A stretch of 64,000 nt of DNA from Hymenobacter amundsenii (GTDB taxonomy: Bacteria; Bacteroidota; Bacteroidia; Cytophagales; Hymenobacteraceae), in the NCBI RefSeq assembly GCF_002204745.1, contig NZ_NIRR01000015.1, positions 29,236-93,235 on the forward strand, given 5' to 3'. Each line of letters opens with the position of its first letter. Position 1 is the stretch's first letter. The notes beneath the pieces were generated by a model. The model saw nothing but the letters and a program-made list of their open reading frames with translations, searched no databases and was not told the DNA's origin. Shown piece after piece: positions 20,721 through 32,758 of this stretch. The translations under genes were made by a program, and so were the position numbers.

Positions 20721-21560
20721 TCAGTTCCACCTCAAATTCGGTGCGTCGGCCACGTAGTCGCCATCAACGTGGAAGCCCAGCGGAGCGGCGGCCCGCACGC
20801 GGATATGGCGGCTGCGGTGGAACTGCGCCCCGCCCGAGGTAGGCAGCGTACCCAAAGCCAGCCCCACTCCTACCCGCACGGCCCGCCAAATGGGTAGCGC
20901 GTCAATCAGGCACAGGTCGAGCAGGCCGTCCTGGATGTTGGCGCGGGGCGCGATGTAGGCGTTATTGCCATATTGGGCGGCATTGGCAAAGGCCAGCACG
21001 TAGCAGTGGGTATCGAGCAGGGCCTGGTTTTCCAGCTCCACCTGCACGGCCGTAGGCTGATAGCGGCGGTACTCGCGCAGGGCCACTTTCACGTAGGTGC
21101 TCAGGCCCCGGGTGCCAGCTTGGGCAAACATCTTGCTCACATGGGCATCAAACCCCAGCCCGGCCGTGCAAAAAAACCAGTGCCCATTAATGCGGCCCGC
21201 GTCGATGCGCTGGAAATCGGGGTGGCAGGCCCGCTGCACGGCGGCCGGCAAACCAAGCGGCACGTGCAGGTGCCGGGCCAGCCCGTTGCCCGATCCCCGG
21301 GGCACGATGCCCAGCGCCGCGCCGGTGCCCAGCAGCCCCCGAGCCACCTCGTTCACCGTGCCGTCGCCGCCCACGGCCACCACCACCCGGCAACCCGCGG
21401 CGGCGGCCTCGCGGGCCAATTGCTCGGCGTGGCCAGCGTATTGCGTGGGCATAATGTCGAACTCGGCCCCGGCGGCCGCAGCATGCTCGGCAATCAGGGC
21501 CGGCACGTTCTGGCTCCGGTCGGTGCCGGACGTAGGGTTAAGGATAAAGCAGATGCGCAT
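20721..21560 (-). CDS. Diacylglycerol kinase family lipid kinase, C-terminus frameshifted
   Basis: DagK/YegS-like lipid kinase, expected to phosphorylate a membrane lipid such as diacylglycerol. It opens with RICFILNPTSGT, has the nucleotide-binding VVAVGGDGTVNEVARGL motif and GIVPRGSGNGLARHL, and near the end GFHVDGDY. The open frame ends VADAPNLRWN. Adding one base near 20739 instead gives VADAPEFEVELKPLTLEVAV with a stop at 20692, which fits the family's final beta-strands. So about 13 C-terminal residues are lost or mis-sequenced. The catalytic part is intact. Confidence 0.88.
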   Translation of the reverse strand: MRICFILNPTSGTDRSQNVPALIAEHAAAAGAEFDIMPTQYAGHAEQLAREAAAAGCRVVVAVGGDGTVNEVARGLLGTGAALGIVPRGSGNGLARHLHVPLGLPAAVQRACHPDFQRIDAGRINGHWFFCTAGLGFDAHVSKMFAQAGTRGLSTYVKVALREYRRYQPTAVQVELENQALLDTHCYVLAFANAAQYGNNAYIAPRANIQDGLLDLCLIDALPIWRAVRVGVGLALGTLPTSGGAQFHRSRHIRVRAAAPLGFHVDGDYVADAPNLRWN

Positions 21561-21655
21561 TCTTTTGAGGAGCTAGAAGTCAGGAGCTAGGAGATAGAAT
21601 GCAATAGTCAATAGTTGGAAGATGGAACAGCTTGATGCTGCCGAAAACTGAAACA

Positions 21656-21753
21656 AAGAACGTCATCCCAAGCGAAGTGCGGCAACTTTCCCCAGCAGTC
21701 CGAATAAACGTTCTACGGTAAAAAGGTCCTTCCTTCGTCAGGATGACGTTCTT
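21656..21753. repeat. AAGAACGTCATCC palindromic repeat
   Basis: Terminal inverted repeat AAGAACGTCATCC / GGATGACGTTCTT (arms 21656-21668 and 21741-21753). The interior is poorly paired. Same family as the other GTCAT-type elements. It lies between gap and the lipid kinase gene. Confidence 0.7.
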
Positions 21754-21779
21754 AATTCTAGCTACTAGCTTCTCAAGAA

Positions 21780-22919
<1,140 letters not shown>

Positions 22920-23004
22920 CTAGTCGGAGCACTGGAATCACAAATATTTGACCTTGAAAATCAGCTTATTCATTCCCAAGCCGGTTTTTTTTCAAAAACA
23001 GCGC

Positions 23005-23034
23005 TTGTCCCAAACAACTGGCTTCCTATCTTTG
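23005..23034 (+). promoter_or_regulatory. Promoter of the first tRNA-Glu gene
   Basis: TTG at 23005-23007 (-33) and TATCTTTG at 23027-23034 (-7, exact TAnnTTTG) with a 19-base gap. The same arrangement and spacing occur before the second tRNA-Glu gene. Confidence 0.7.
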
Positions 23035-23066
23035 CAGCACCAAAACGCACCGCGGCCTGCTTATCT

Positions 23067-23138
23067 GGTCCGTTCGTCTAGGGGTTAGGACAGTAGATTT
23101 TCATTCTACCAACAGGGGTTCGATTCCCCTACGGACTA
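23067..23138 (+). tRNA. tRNA-Glu (anticodon UUC)
   Basis: A 72-nt cloverleaf. Acceptor GGTCCGT pairs with ACGGACT, and A is the discriminator. The anticodon stem GTAGA/TCTAC encloses loop TTTTCAT with anticodon TTC. The T-arm is CAGGGGTTCGATTCCCCTA-like. CCA is not encoded. An identical gene lies at 28900, in the same orientation. Confidence 0.97.
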
Positions 23139-23168
23139 CTCCGCCGCCTTCGTTTTGGCTACCGCTTG

Positions 23169-23202
23169 AAAACCCGCTCCGTACTATTACGGAGCGGGTT
23201 TT
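23169..23202 (+). terminator. Intrinsic terminator of the first tRNA-Glu
   Basis: Perfect 15-bp stem AAAACCCGCTCCGTA / TACGGAGCGGGTTTT with a CTAT loop, ending in a T run, 30 bases after the tRNA. Confidence 0.85.
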
Positions 23203-23235
23203 CGCTTTTCCGGCCTAGCCGCGTACCTTGCCCCG

Positions 23236-23829
23236 ATGCACCCGTTGCGCGCCTATATCCACCGTTTCGTGCCCCTCACCGACGCCGAGTGGGCTCCACT
23301 GGCCGCCGCCCTGCGGCCACGCCAGTTACGGCGCAAGGAGCTGTTCGTGAGGCAGGGCGCGCCCTCGGCGGAGCTGGCCCTGGTGCTGGCCGGTAGCTGC
23401 CGCCTGTTCTACACCCGCCCCGATGGCGAGGAGCGCACCACTTACTTCTTCTTTGAAAACCACTTACTGGGCGACTACCACAGCTGCCTGACCGGCCAGC
23501 CCAGCGCGTTTGGCATCGAAGCCCTGGGCCCGACCGAGCTGCTGACATTTCCGTACGCCTTGCTGCGCGGGCTCTACGACGAGTTCCCGGCCTACGAGCG
23601 GTTTGGGCGGTTGCTGGCCGAGTACCACCTGCTGGGTACCGATGCCCGCCTGGCCGAGCTGCTGCTGCTGAGCCCCGAGCAGCGCTACCAGGCCCTGCTG
23701 GCCAGCCACAAAACCAAGATTCTGGAGCGTATTCCGCAACACTACATTGCCTCCTATCTGGGCGTTACGCCGGTGTCGTTGAGCCGCATCCGGGCGCGGG
23801 TGCAGGGCCACGACGGCCGTATTTCTTAG
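23236..23829 (+). CDS. Crp/Fnr family transcriptional regulator
   Basis: A 197-residue regulator. A cyclic-nucleotide-binding-like beta-roll fills the first 115 residues (LRRKELFVRQGAPSAELALVLAGSCRLFY). A C-terminal helix-turn-helix follows (RIPQHYIASYLGVTPVSLSRIRA). No FNR-type cysteine cluster is present. The phosphate-binding cassette of true cAMP receptors is not preserved, as is common for Bacteroidota homologues, so the ligand is unknown. It lies just after the tRNA-Glu and ahead of a small membrane protein and the trehalose gene in the same direction, and might regulate them. Confidence 0.9.
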   Translation: MHPLRAYIHRFVPLTDAEWAPLAAALRPRQLRRKELFVRQGAPSAELALVLAGSCRLFYTRPDGEERTTYFFFENHLLGDYHSCLTGQPSAFGIEALGPTELLTFPYALLRGLYDEFPAYERFGRLLAEYHLLGTDARLAELLLLSPEQRYQALLASHKTKILERIPQHYIASYLGVTPVSLSRIRARVQGHDGRIS

Positions 23830-23901
23830 CATTTGTTAACGATTTGGGCACCGCGCGGGCCGGACCTTTGGGGTGTTGTTTCACTCCTCATTTGCCACTC
23901 C

Positions 23902-24303
23902 ATGAAAACGCTGCTCAAACTCGAAGAACTGGCCGAACTGCTAGTGGCCACCCTGGTTTTCGCCCACCTCCCCTACCCCTGGTGGCAGCTGCCGGCCCTA
24001 TTCCTGCTGCCCGATTTGGGCATGCTGGGCTACCTGGCTGGCCCGCGCCTGGGGGCTTTCACCTACAATCTGCTCCACCACAAAGCCCTGGCCCTGGTGG
24101 TGAGCACGGCCGGCTGGGCGCTGGGCCAGCCCCTGCTGCTGCTGGCCGGCACGGTGCTACTTTTCCACTCCGCCTTCGACCGGCTGCTGGGCTACGGCCT
24201 CAAATACGCCACCGGCTTCCGGCACACGCACCTGGGTATGGTTGGCCGTGCCGAACCAGGCATTTTGGCCGGGCCAGGCAGCGGCTATCAGGAAGCGAAT
24301 TGA
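23902..24303 (+). CDS. DUF4260 family membrane protein
   Basis: A 133-residue protein with about four hydrophobic helices. The sequence LFLLPDLGMLGYLAGPRLGAFTYNLLHHK and FDRLLGYGLKY... HTHLGMVGR match DUF4260, a small inner-membrane family of unknown role, often found beside Crp-like or DNA-binding regulators. I chose the ATG at 23902; the frame extends upstream to 23833 but without a convincing start. A short gap leads to the trehalose synthase/phosphatase gene. Confidence 0.85.
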   Translation: MKTLLKLEELAELLVATLVFAHLPYPWWQLPALFLLPDLGMLGYLAGPRLGAFTYNLLHHKALALVVSTAGWALGQPLLLLAGTVLLFHSAFDRLLGYGLKYATGFRHTHLGMVGRAEPGILAGPGSGYQEAN

Positions 24304-24360
24304 TGCCCTCCCGCCGGTTTGTGTCGTAAGTTGAGGGTTCGACTACTATACCGCAACCGC

Positions 24361-26538
<2,178 letters not shown>

Positions 26539-26556
26539 GATTTAGAGAGAAATAAA

Positions 26557-26685
26557 AACGTCATTCTGAGCGAAGGCGCAGTCGTAATCGAAGAATCTCT
26601 ACTGTAATAGTATTCCTGCTGTTAGGAGTTACCACTACGGTAGAGATTCTTCGATTACGACTGCGCCTTCGCTCAGAATGACGTT
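26557..26685. repeat. Perfect 46-bp inverted repeat of the GTCATTCTGAGCGAAGG family
   Basis: The arms at 26557-26602 and 26640-26685 are exactly complementary over 46 bases, around a 37-base centre. Ends are AACGTCATTC / GAATGACGTT. It lies between the convergent trehalose and GH15 genes, where it could stop both transcripts. Confidence 0.95.
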
Positions 26686-26719
26686 CCTTTTCTAAGTCGC
26701 CAAGCTGCCTTAAAACAAC

Positions 26720-28504
26720 CTACACGAAGTTCGGGCGGTCCAGCTTTTTGGCGATGCGGTAGGCGGCATTCACCAAACCCACGTGACTGTAGGCTTGGGG
26801 GAAATTGCCCCATTGGGAGCCGGTTTTGGCGTCTACGTCTTCGCTCAGCAGGCCTAAGTGGTTGGAGTAGGTGAGCAACTGCTCGAACTCGTCGATGGCC
26901 TCCTGTACCCGGCCCACGCAGGCTAGGGCCTCCACGAACCAGAAGGAGCAGATGAGGAACGTAGTTTCGGGCGTACCGAAGTCGTCGGCGTGGCGGTAGC
27001 GGTAGAAGAGGCCCTCGGGTGTTTTCAGCTCCTTTTCCAGGGCCACGAGGTGGCGTGCGGCCCGCTCGGAAGCCGGGTCGAGGTAGCACATCATAATCAG
27101 CTGGATGGTGCTGGCATCGAGGTGGGGCGAGCCGATGGCGTTGGTGTACGCCTCGCGCTCCTCACTAAAGCACTGCTCGATGCGCTCGGTGGCGGCCTCG
27201 TTGAGGCGGTTGGCCAGCGCCTCCATGTCGGCGTTACCGAGGGCCTGGGCCATTTTGCGGGCGGCGTGGCTGCCGGCCCAGTGAAACAGGTAGGTGTAGC
27301 AATGGCGCTGGGCCAGGTTGCGGAACTCCCAGAGGCCGGCGTCGGGCTGGTCCATGGTGGCCTCAATCAGCCGCAAAGCCTCGTACACCAGTTTTTCGGG
27401 GTTGCGCTGCTCCGGGTTCACGAAGCGGCTGTCGACGTAAAGCGGCAGCAGCGCCACCAGCACCTGGCCGTACACGTCGTTCTGCACGTGGGTGTAGGCG
27501 TCGTTGCCAATGCGCACGGGCTGGTTGCCCAGGTAGCCAGCCAGCGGCAACTCCTCTTCTACCAGCTGCGAAGCGCCACTGATGCCGTACAGGGGCTGGT
27601 ACTTGCCCTGGATGCTGCTCGAAATATTGGCGATGTAGTGGAAATAGCGCTCCAGCTCCTCGAAGTGGCCAATGTTGTTGAAGGCCGTGAGCGTGTAGAA
27701 CGTGTCGCGCATCCAGCAGTAGCGGTAGTCCCAGTTGCGGGTGCTACCGGGCGCTTCGGGCAGACTGGTGGTGCTGGCCGCAATAATGGCTCCCGTATCC
27801 TCGTACTGGTGCACCTTAAGGGCCAGCGCCGACCGGATAACGGCCTCCTGGTGGAAGTTGCTGATGCTGGTGCTCTTCACCCACTTGCGCCAGTACTCCA
27901 CCGTGGAGCGCAGAAACTGCTCGACGGTGCTTTCCAGCGGCGCTTCGAGCGGGGCCCCGTAGGTGAGCACGAGGTACTTGGTTTCGTTGAGCACGAAGGC
28001 CTCCTCATCGAGCACGTAGGTGAGCGGGATGTTGGTGGTGAGGCGGATTTCCTCCTCCATGCCCAAAAAGGCAATGTGGTTGGAGCTGCGGCGGCGGCTC
28101 AGTTGCTGGCGGCCATAGTCGGCCACCGGGCGGCAGGCTACTTTTATCCGGGGGGTGCCATCCAGCGGCTCCACCTTGCGAATAAACATGAGGGGCTTGT
28201 AGTACCGCTCGTACTGGGAAAAGCGCGGGGCAAAGTCCGTGACGCGGTAGCTGCCTTCGGCCGTGGTAATTTCGGTGGCCAGCACGTTGGTGTTAGTCAG
28301 GTAATACTGCCGGCTCTGGAAGCCGCCCTCGGTAGCGGGCCGGATGCTGTACTCGCCGCCCTTCTCCTCATCGAGCAAAGCGCCAAACACAAAGCTGCTA
28401 TCGAAACGGGGCCAGCAGAGCCAGCGCACGGCCGTATCGGTGCCAATCAGGCCCAAGAAGGCGCAGTTACCGATCAGGCCCATATCATAGGTGTGTTTCA
28501 TCAT
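26720..28504 (-). CDS. Glycoside hydrolase family 15 protein (glucoamylase/trehalase-like)
   Basis: A cytosolic GH15 enzyme of 594 residues without signal peptide. An N-terminal beta-sandwich opens with GLIGNCAFLGLIG and VRWLCWPRFDSSFVF. The (alpha/alpha)6 barrel has STRNWDYRYCWMRDTFYTL (residues 255 on) with the catalytic region, and near the C-terminus GSQWGNFPQAYSHVGLVNAA. Bacterial proteins of this subgroup include trehalases and glucan glucohydrolases. Being convergent with the trehalose synthase/phosphatase, a role in trehalose or glycogen turnover is likely but not shown. Two adjacent ATG codons make the exact start uncertain by one residue. Confidence 0.93.
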   Translation of the reverse strand: MMKHTYDMGLIGNCAFLGLIGTDTAVRWLCWPRFDSSFVFGALLDEEKGGEYSIRPATEGGFQSRQYYLTNTNVLATEITTAEGSYRVTDFAPRFSQYERYYKPLMFIRKVEPLDGTPRIKVACRPVADYGRQQLSRRRSSNHIAFLGMEEEIRLTTNIPLTYVLDEEAFVLNETKYLVLTYGAPLEAPLESTVEQFLRSTVEYWRKWVKSTSISNFHQEAVIRSALALKVHQYEDTGAIIAASTTSLPEAPGSTRNWDYRYCWMRDTFYTLTAFNNIGHFEELERYFHYIANISSSIQGKYQPLYGISGASQLVEEELPLAGYLGNQPVRIGNDAYTHVQNDVYGQVLVALLPLYVDSRFVNPEQRNPEKLVYEALRLIEATMDQPDAGLWEFRNLAQRHCYTYLFHWAGSHAARKMAQALGNADMEALANRLNEAATERIEQCFSEEREAYTNAIGSPHLDASTIQLIMMCYLDPASERAARHLVALEKELKTPEGLFYRYRHADDFGTPETTFLICSFWFVEALACVGRVQEAIDEFEQLLTYSNHLGLLSEDVDAKTGSQWGNFPQAYSHVGLVNAAYRIAKKLDRPNFV

Positions 28505-28579
28505 AGGTCAATAAGTCAGAAGGAGAGAAAGTAGGTTGACGGGGAAGCACCTCGAATTGTCGTAGCTGCATGTCGTTCT

Positions 28580-28652
28580 GAGCGGCGCAAAGGCCCTGAT
28601 GACAAAGTAGTCAGACGATGGTTGCTTGCATACCAAGGTCTTTGCGCCGCTC
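28580..28652. repeat. Short palindromic repeat GAGCGGCGCAAAG
   Basis: Arms GAGCGGCGCAAAG (28580-28592) and CTTTGCGCCGCTC (28640-28652) are perfectly complementary. It resembles a diverged member of the GTC(A/G)TTCTGAGCG family. Together with the tRNA promoter it accounts for the 395-base gap between the GH15 gene and the second tRNA-Glu; nothing else is seen there. Confidence 0.65.
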
Positions 28653-28833
28653 AAGGCAACATACGCTTAGCTCGCTGCGCATTCAACTGTGTTTACCGTT
28701 TTCGGGCGGCGCAAGTTACCGTGCCCGGCCGTTCAGCTTAACGAAGGCACTTGGTTTACTCCGCCATTTGCAAAATAATCTTCCTGATTATGTTCCAGTT
28801 ATCGGCTTTTTACATTTTTTTACCCCCACCCAC

Positions 28834-28863
28834 TTGCCTCGAATCAATTGGCCCGTATCTTTG
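28834..28863 (+). promoter_or_regulatory. Promoter of the second tRNA-Glu gene
   Basis: TTG (28834-28836) and TATCTTTG (28856-28863) with a 19-base gap, matching the first tRNA promoter. The segment TATCTTTGCA and the following ACCAAAACG are also shared. Confidence 0.7.
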
Positions 28864-28899
28864 CACCACCAAAACGGAAAAACGCTTCCGCTTTTATAT

Positions 28900-28971
28900 G
28901 GTCCGTTCGTCTAGGGGTTAGGACAGTAGATTTTCATTCTACCAACAGGGGTTCGATTCCCCTACGGACTA
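28900..28971 (+). tRNA. tRNA-Glu (anticodon UUC), second copy
   Basis: Identical over all 72 nt to the gene at 23067, with the same orientation, and sharing CT just after the 3' end. The surrounding promoter is similar, but the terminator sequence differs. It lies 5.8 kb downstream of the first copy. Confidence 0.97.
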
Positions 28972-29007
28972 CTTTACCCGGAACATAACCGCTCCGAAAC
29001 GCTTTTA

Positions 29008-29042
29008 AAAAGACCTCTTCGCAACTCGCGGAGAGGTCTTTT
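29008..29042 (+). terminator. Intrinsic terminator of the second tRNA-Glu
   Basis: Stem AAAAGACCTCT / AGAGGTCTTTT (29008-29018, 29032-29042), with an inner CGC/GCG pairing and a T run at the end. Confidence 0.8.
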
Positions 29043-29114
29043 GCGTTTAGCCCTCCGCAACCCAGCCGTCCGCCACCTCAACCGGACTTCGCGGACTCAT
29101 TTTACCAACTCAGC

Positions 29115-30380
29115 ATGCAACCGAAAGCCTTTCGCGCTTTTCGCAGCCGCAACTACCGTTACTTCTTTGCTGGGCAAGCATTGTCGCTGTTGGGTACTTG
29201 GATGCAGAAAACGGCCGTCAGTTGGGTCGTGTACACCCAAACCCAGTCCAAGCTGATGCTGGGCGTGAGCGTGTTTGCCACCCTGTTTCCGTCGGCCCTG
29301 TTCTCATTGGCGGGCGGCGTCGTGTCCGACCGCTACAACCGCTACCGGGTGCTGCTGCTTACGCAGGTGCTCTCGTTGGTGCAGGCGGCCCTGCTGGCCC
29401 TGACGGTGTACCTGCAACAGGATGCGGTGTGGGCCATCATCGGTCTGAGCGCCGTGCTGGGCATGATTAACGGCTTTGATGTGCCCGCCCGGCAGGCGCT
29501 GGTCTACGGGCTGGTCGAGGACAAGGCCGACGTGCCCAACGCGGTGGCCCTGAACTCCTCGATGGTGAACTTGGCCAAGCTGCTGGGGCCGGCCATCGCG
29601 GGTTTTGCGCTGGAGCGGCTGGGCGCGGCGGCCTGCTTCGGGTTGAATGCAGTGAGTTTCGTGGCCGTTATTGGGTCGTTGCTGGCCCTGCGGCTTCCGG
29701 TTTATAAGGCCCGGGTGGTTACCCAAAACGTATTCGACGAACTGGCCGAGGGCTTCCGCTACGTGCGCCGGACGCCCGCCATCCGCTTTACTATGCTGAT
29801 GATGGGCCTCGTGAGTCTGTTGGCCCTCCCCTTCACAACCCTGCTACCGGTGTACGCCAAGGATATTTTTCACGGCACGGCTACCACGTTCGGTCTGCTC
29901 GACGGGGCGGTGGGCCTGGGCGGCTTCATCGGGGCGCTATTTCTGGCTTCGCTCAAGCCCGGCACCAATCTAAACAAGATCCTGACCGTGAACACCTTTG
30001 TGTTCGGCGCGGGGCTGCTGCTGCTTGCCTACACCACGTGGTACGCGCTGGCGTTGGTGTTTCTGGCAGTAGCCGCGTTTGGCATGATGTCGCAGATGAC
30101 CATCAACCTCACGCTGTTGCAAACCAGCGTCCGGCCCGATCTGCGGGGCCGCGTCATCAGTATCTACGTGTTGGTATTTACGGCGGGGCTGCCGTTGGGC
30201 AGCTTGCTGGTCGGGGCCGTATCGCACCAGATTGGGGTTCAGCCCACGGTGCTGGCCGAAGGCGTGCTGGCCCTGGGTATCGGGTTGCTGTACCTGCGCG
30301 AGCTGCGCCGCAACAAACCGCTGCCCCCCACCCTGCCCGTCGCGGCCGAGCCGGCGGCTGTAGCAGCGGTAACAGCCTGA
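29115..30380 (+). CDS. MFS transporter, EntS-like exporter family
   Basis: A 421-residue inner-membrane transporter with twelve predicted helices. It opens with FRSRNYRYFFAGQALSLLGTWMQ, a pattern of the MFS_3/EntS group. The motif-A loop GGVVSDRYNRYRVLL lies between helices 2 and 3, and helix 4-5 shows GMINGFDVPARQALV. Members export siderophores, macrolides or other small molecules; the substrate is unknown. The C-terminal 20 residues are Ala/Pro-rich. It follows the tRNA terminator by about 70 bases and appears monocistronic. Confidence 0.92.
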   Translation: MQPKAFRAFRSRNYRYFFAGQALSLLGTWMQKTAVSWVVYTQTQSKLMLGVSVFATLFPSALFSLAGGVVSDRYNRYRVLLLTQVLSLVQAALLALTVYLQQDAVWAIIGLSAVLGMINGFDVPARQALVYGLVEDKADVPNAVALNSSMVNLAKLLGPAIAGFALERLGAAACFGLNAVSFVAVIGSLLALRLPVYKARVVTQNVFDELAEGFRYVRRTPAIRFTMLMMGLVSLLALPFTTLLPVYAKDIFHGTATTFGLLDGAVGLGGFIGALFLASLKPGTNLNKILTVNTFVFGAGLLLLAYTTWYALALVFLAVAAFGMMSQMTINLTLLQTSVRPDLRGRVISIYVLVFTAGLPLGSLLVGAVSHQIGVQPTVLAEGVLALGIGLLYLRELRRNKPLPPTLPVAAEPAAVAAVTA

Positions 30381-30458
30381 GGGGCCTTACCGGTAGTCTA
30401 CTCCGCCCTTATCTTATTTTTCTGGGGTCGGAAACTGGTTTTCGGCTAGAGCGGCGGC

Positions 30459-30466
30459 TACCTTTG
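30459..30466 (+). promoter_or_regulatory. -7 promoter motif TACCTTTG
   Basis: Exact TAnnTTTG match about 90 bases before the next rightward gene. The -33 element is not obvious. Confidence 0.5.
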
Positions 30467-30552
30467 CGGCGCGGTTTGGGCGGTGTTTTAATTAGCACTA
30501 CGTCGAACCGCGAAGGGCTGCCGGTGGGTCGGGAGCCGTTTTTCTGCTTGCT

Positions 30553-32721
30553 GTGTTGTACTATTTTGGATTTCGGAGACTTCGCACCCTGCTGGCGCTG
30601 GTGCCACTCCTGCTTTTCTCGGCCCTGGCCGCCCGGGCCCAGCGCCCGCCCCTGCTGCGCGAACTGAGCCTGCGCACCGACACCACCACCTACTACCTGA
30701 GCCGCAACACGGTAACGGTGCAGGAGGAACCCCACTTCTACTTTTACTACCGCCCCGGCGACGATACGGCCGAATTGCGGGCTACCCCCGCCGACCCTTC
30801 GGCCGGTACCCTCAGCCTGCAACGCTCCGCCGACTTCACGCTGCTCGACTCACTGACGCCGGTGGCGGGCGGCCAGTACTACCGGGCCAAACTGCGCTTC
30901 ACCAACTTGGCCGACGTCCGCTTCCTGAGCCTGACGTTCCGGCAGGCAGCCCCCGATTCGGCCGGGGCGCGGGTGCAGACGGTGCGGCTGCTGCCCGTAT
31001 CGCGCACCACCCTAGAGCTGCGCCCCACCGATACGGACCTGTTCGTGGGGGAGGAAAAAGTGTTCGAGCTGAGCAGCAACAACCCCAAGAACATCCGCCT
31101 GAGCCCCGAATGGACCCACGGCCAGGACATTGATTACCGTTTCGATCAGGAGAAAGGCGTGCTGCGTCTGCATGTGCTAGCCAACGCGCCCGGCAACCGG
31201 GTGCTCACGCTGCGGCCCCAGACCGAACGGCCCTTCCTCACCGATAACAACCGCCGCGTAACGTACGCCCTGCCGCCGCTACGCCAGGAGTTCACCGTTA
31301 AAAGCTCGCGGCTGCGGTTTCTGAGCGTCGATAAGAAGGAAATTACACTCGATGAGGATTCGCGGCGCAAGGGCGTGGAGCTGATTCTTGACAACGGCCG
31401 CACTTTCGATTTGCGGCATACCTACCGCATCGAGGACCAGGAGGAAGCCGGCGGGGCTCTGATTGCCGAGGTATTTACCCGCCAGTACCTGACCAACGAC
31501 CGGGTGCTGTGCTGGCTGCGCGTCTACAACACTCACCGCCAGGCCGACAGCTACCTATACATCAAGGAAAACGACCAGGCCAAGTACATCACCAACTTCA
31601 ACATCTCGCCCCAGACCACCGTAACGGCCCTGAGCGTGCGGCACCGGGGCGGCGACTGGACCAGCTCGAACACCGTGAACCCGGGCGAAACCGTGGATGT
31701 GCGCCTCGAAGGCGTATCGCTGCTGCGGGGCCGCTTCCACTTCGAAGACGTGCGCGTGGTGCCTTCCGATTCGAGCGTACGCTCGGATGCCGCCGTAGTC
31801 TACCGGGTGCAAGTACCAATTGGCATCGATAAGAAGCGCGTGGCCATCGACAACGCCGGCCAGCCCACCGATTTCGCGCTGACTGTGCGCGAGTTCCAGC
31901 GCCCCCACCCCCTCGATTTCGTGGGTGTAACCTTCGGCGAAACCGTGCGGCCCGTTACTCGCCTCAACGGCCCAATTTTGTACGACCGCACCATCCGCGA
32001 CGTAGTATTCAGCTTCAATGCGGGGGCCATCGACTCCGAGCGGCAACTCTACGGCAAGCAGCACCTCACGTTCGAAATCCGCACCCAGAACGCCAAGGGC
32101 GACCTGATTGAGATGCGCACCATTGATAACGTGGTCGTCTGCCCCGACGGCAGCTCAGTGCGCGCGGCCTTCTACCAGGACAAGCAGTGCCAGGTGGGCA
32201 ACCTGAGCCTCAACAACCTGCTAAGCGCCCGCAAAACCTATGACCTCGACGACTGGAGTAAAATCATCGTCACCATCAAGCACACCCAGGCCCAGTACCA
32301 GGAACCCGGCTTCACGCAGCGGCTGGAGCTGGTGCTCCAGCGCCGCGTGAAGTTCGATATCGACGTGAGCTTCCCGGCGGGCCTGCTCACCAAGCAGCTC
32401 GGCGGCGGCGAGGCCAACAACTACACGGCCTTCAGCGGCATCAGCCTGGCCACGCTGGCTCAGTTCAGCTTCTATAACCCCAACAAAATCAATAAGCTGC
32501 GCCCTTATAAAGTGGGCGCGGGCTTTGTTGCCCTCAATGCTTTCAACCTGAACTCCAACGCCAACGCCGCCCGCGACCTGGGCCTGGTAGTTCTGGGCTC
32601 GGTCTACCCCACCCGCTCCGACGCCAAGCTTACCTTCCCGCTCTACCTGGGTGCCGGTTACCTCGTGAACAAGGGCAAGCTGTTCTTCCTGTTCGGTCCC
32701 GGCATCGGCATCAGGCTGTAG
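30553..32721 (+). CDS. Large secreted protein of unknown function
   Basis: I do not recognise this 722-residue protein. A signal peptide is clear (LLALVPLLLFSALAARAQ). The middle, to about residue 590, reads as repeated beta-rich segments with many charged residues. The last 110 residues (FSGISLATLAQFSFYNPNKI... VGAGFVALNAF... FPLYLGAGYLVNKGKLFFLF) have the alternating pattern of outer-membrane beta-strands and end in GPGIGIRL. It is probably an outer-membrane or surface protein. The frame has no ATG near the signal peptide: GTG at 30553 or TTG at 30556 are the candidate starts. A TAnnTTTG promoter precedes it. Confidence 0.8.
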   Translation: MLYYFGFRRLRTLLALVPLLLFSALAARAQRPPLLRELSLRTDTTTYYLSRNTVTVQEEPHFYFYYRPGDDTAELRATPADPSAGTLSLQRSADFTLLDSLTPVAGGQYYRAKLRFTNLADVRFLSLTFRQAAPDSAGARVQTVRLLPVSRTTLELRPTDTDLFVGEEKVFELSSNNPKNIRLSPEWTHGQDIDYRFDQEKGVLRLHVLANAPGNRVLTLRPQTERPFLTDNNRRVTYALPPLRQEFTVKSSRLRFLSVDKKEITLDEDSRRKGVELILDNGRTFDLRHTYRIEDQEEAGGALIAEVFTRQYLTNDRVLCWLRVYNTHRQADSYLYIKENDQAKYITNFNISPQTTVTALSVRHRGGDWTSSNTVNPGETVDVRLEGVSLLRGRFHFEDVRVVPSDSSVRSDAAVVYRVQVPIGIDKKRVAIDNAGQPTDFALTVREFQRPHPLDFVGVTFGETVRPVTRLNGPILYDRTIRDVVFSFNAGAIDSERQLYGKQHLTFEIRTQNAKGDLIEMRTIDNVVVCPDGSSVRAAFYQDKQCQVGNLSLNNLLSARKTYDLDDWSKIIVTIKHTQAQYQEPGFTQRLELVLQRRVKFDIDVSFPAGLLTKQLGGGEANNYTAFSGISLATLAQFSFYNPNKINKLRPYKVGAGFVALNAFNLNSNANAARDLGLVVLGSVYPTRSDAKLTFPLYLGAGYLVNKGKLFFLFGPGIGIRL

Positions 32722-32758
32722 TGTTGCAGGGGCCTGGTTTGCCCGCCAAGCACCTGAT

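Noticed and set aside
26990..28534. 514-codon open frame antisense to the GH15 gene
   Set aside because: Same reason; composition is Val/Gly/His-rich and lacks any domain.
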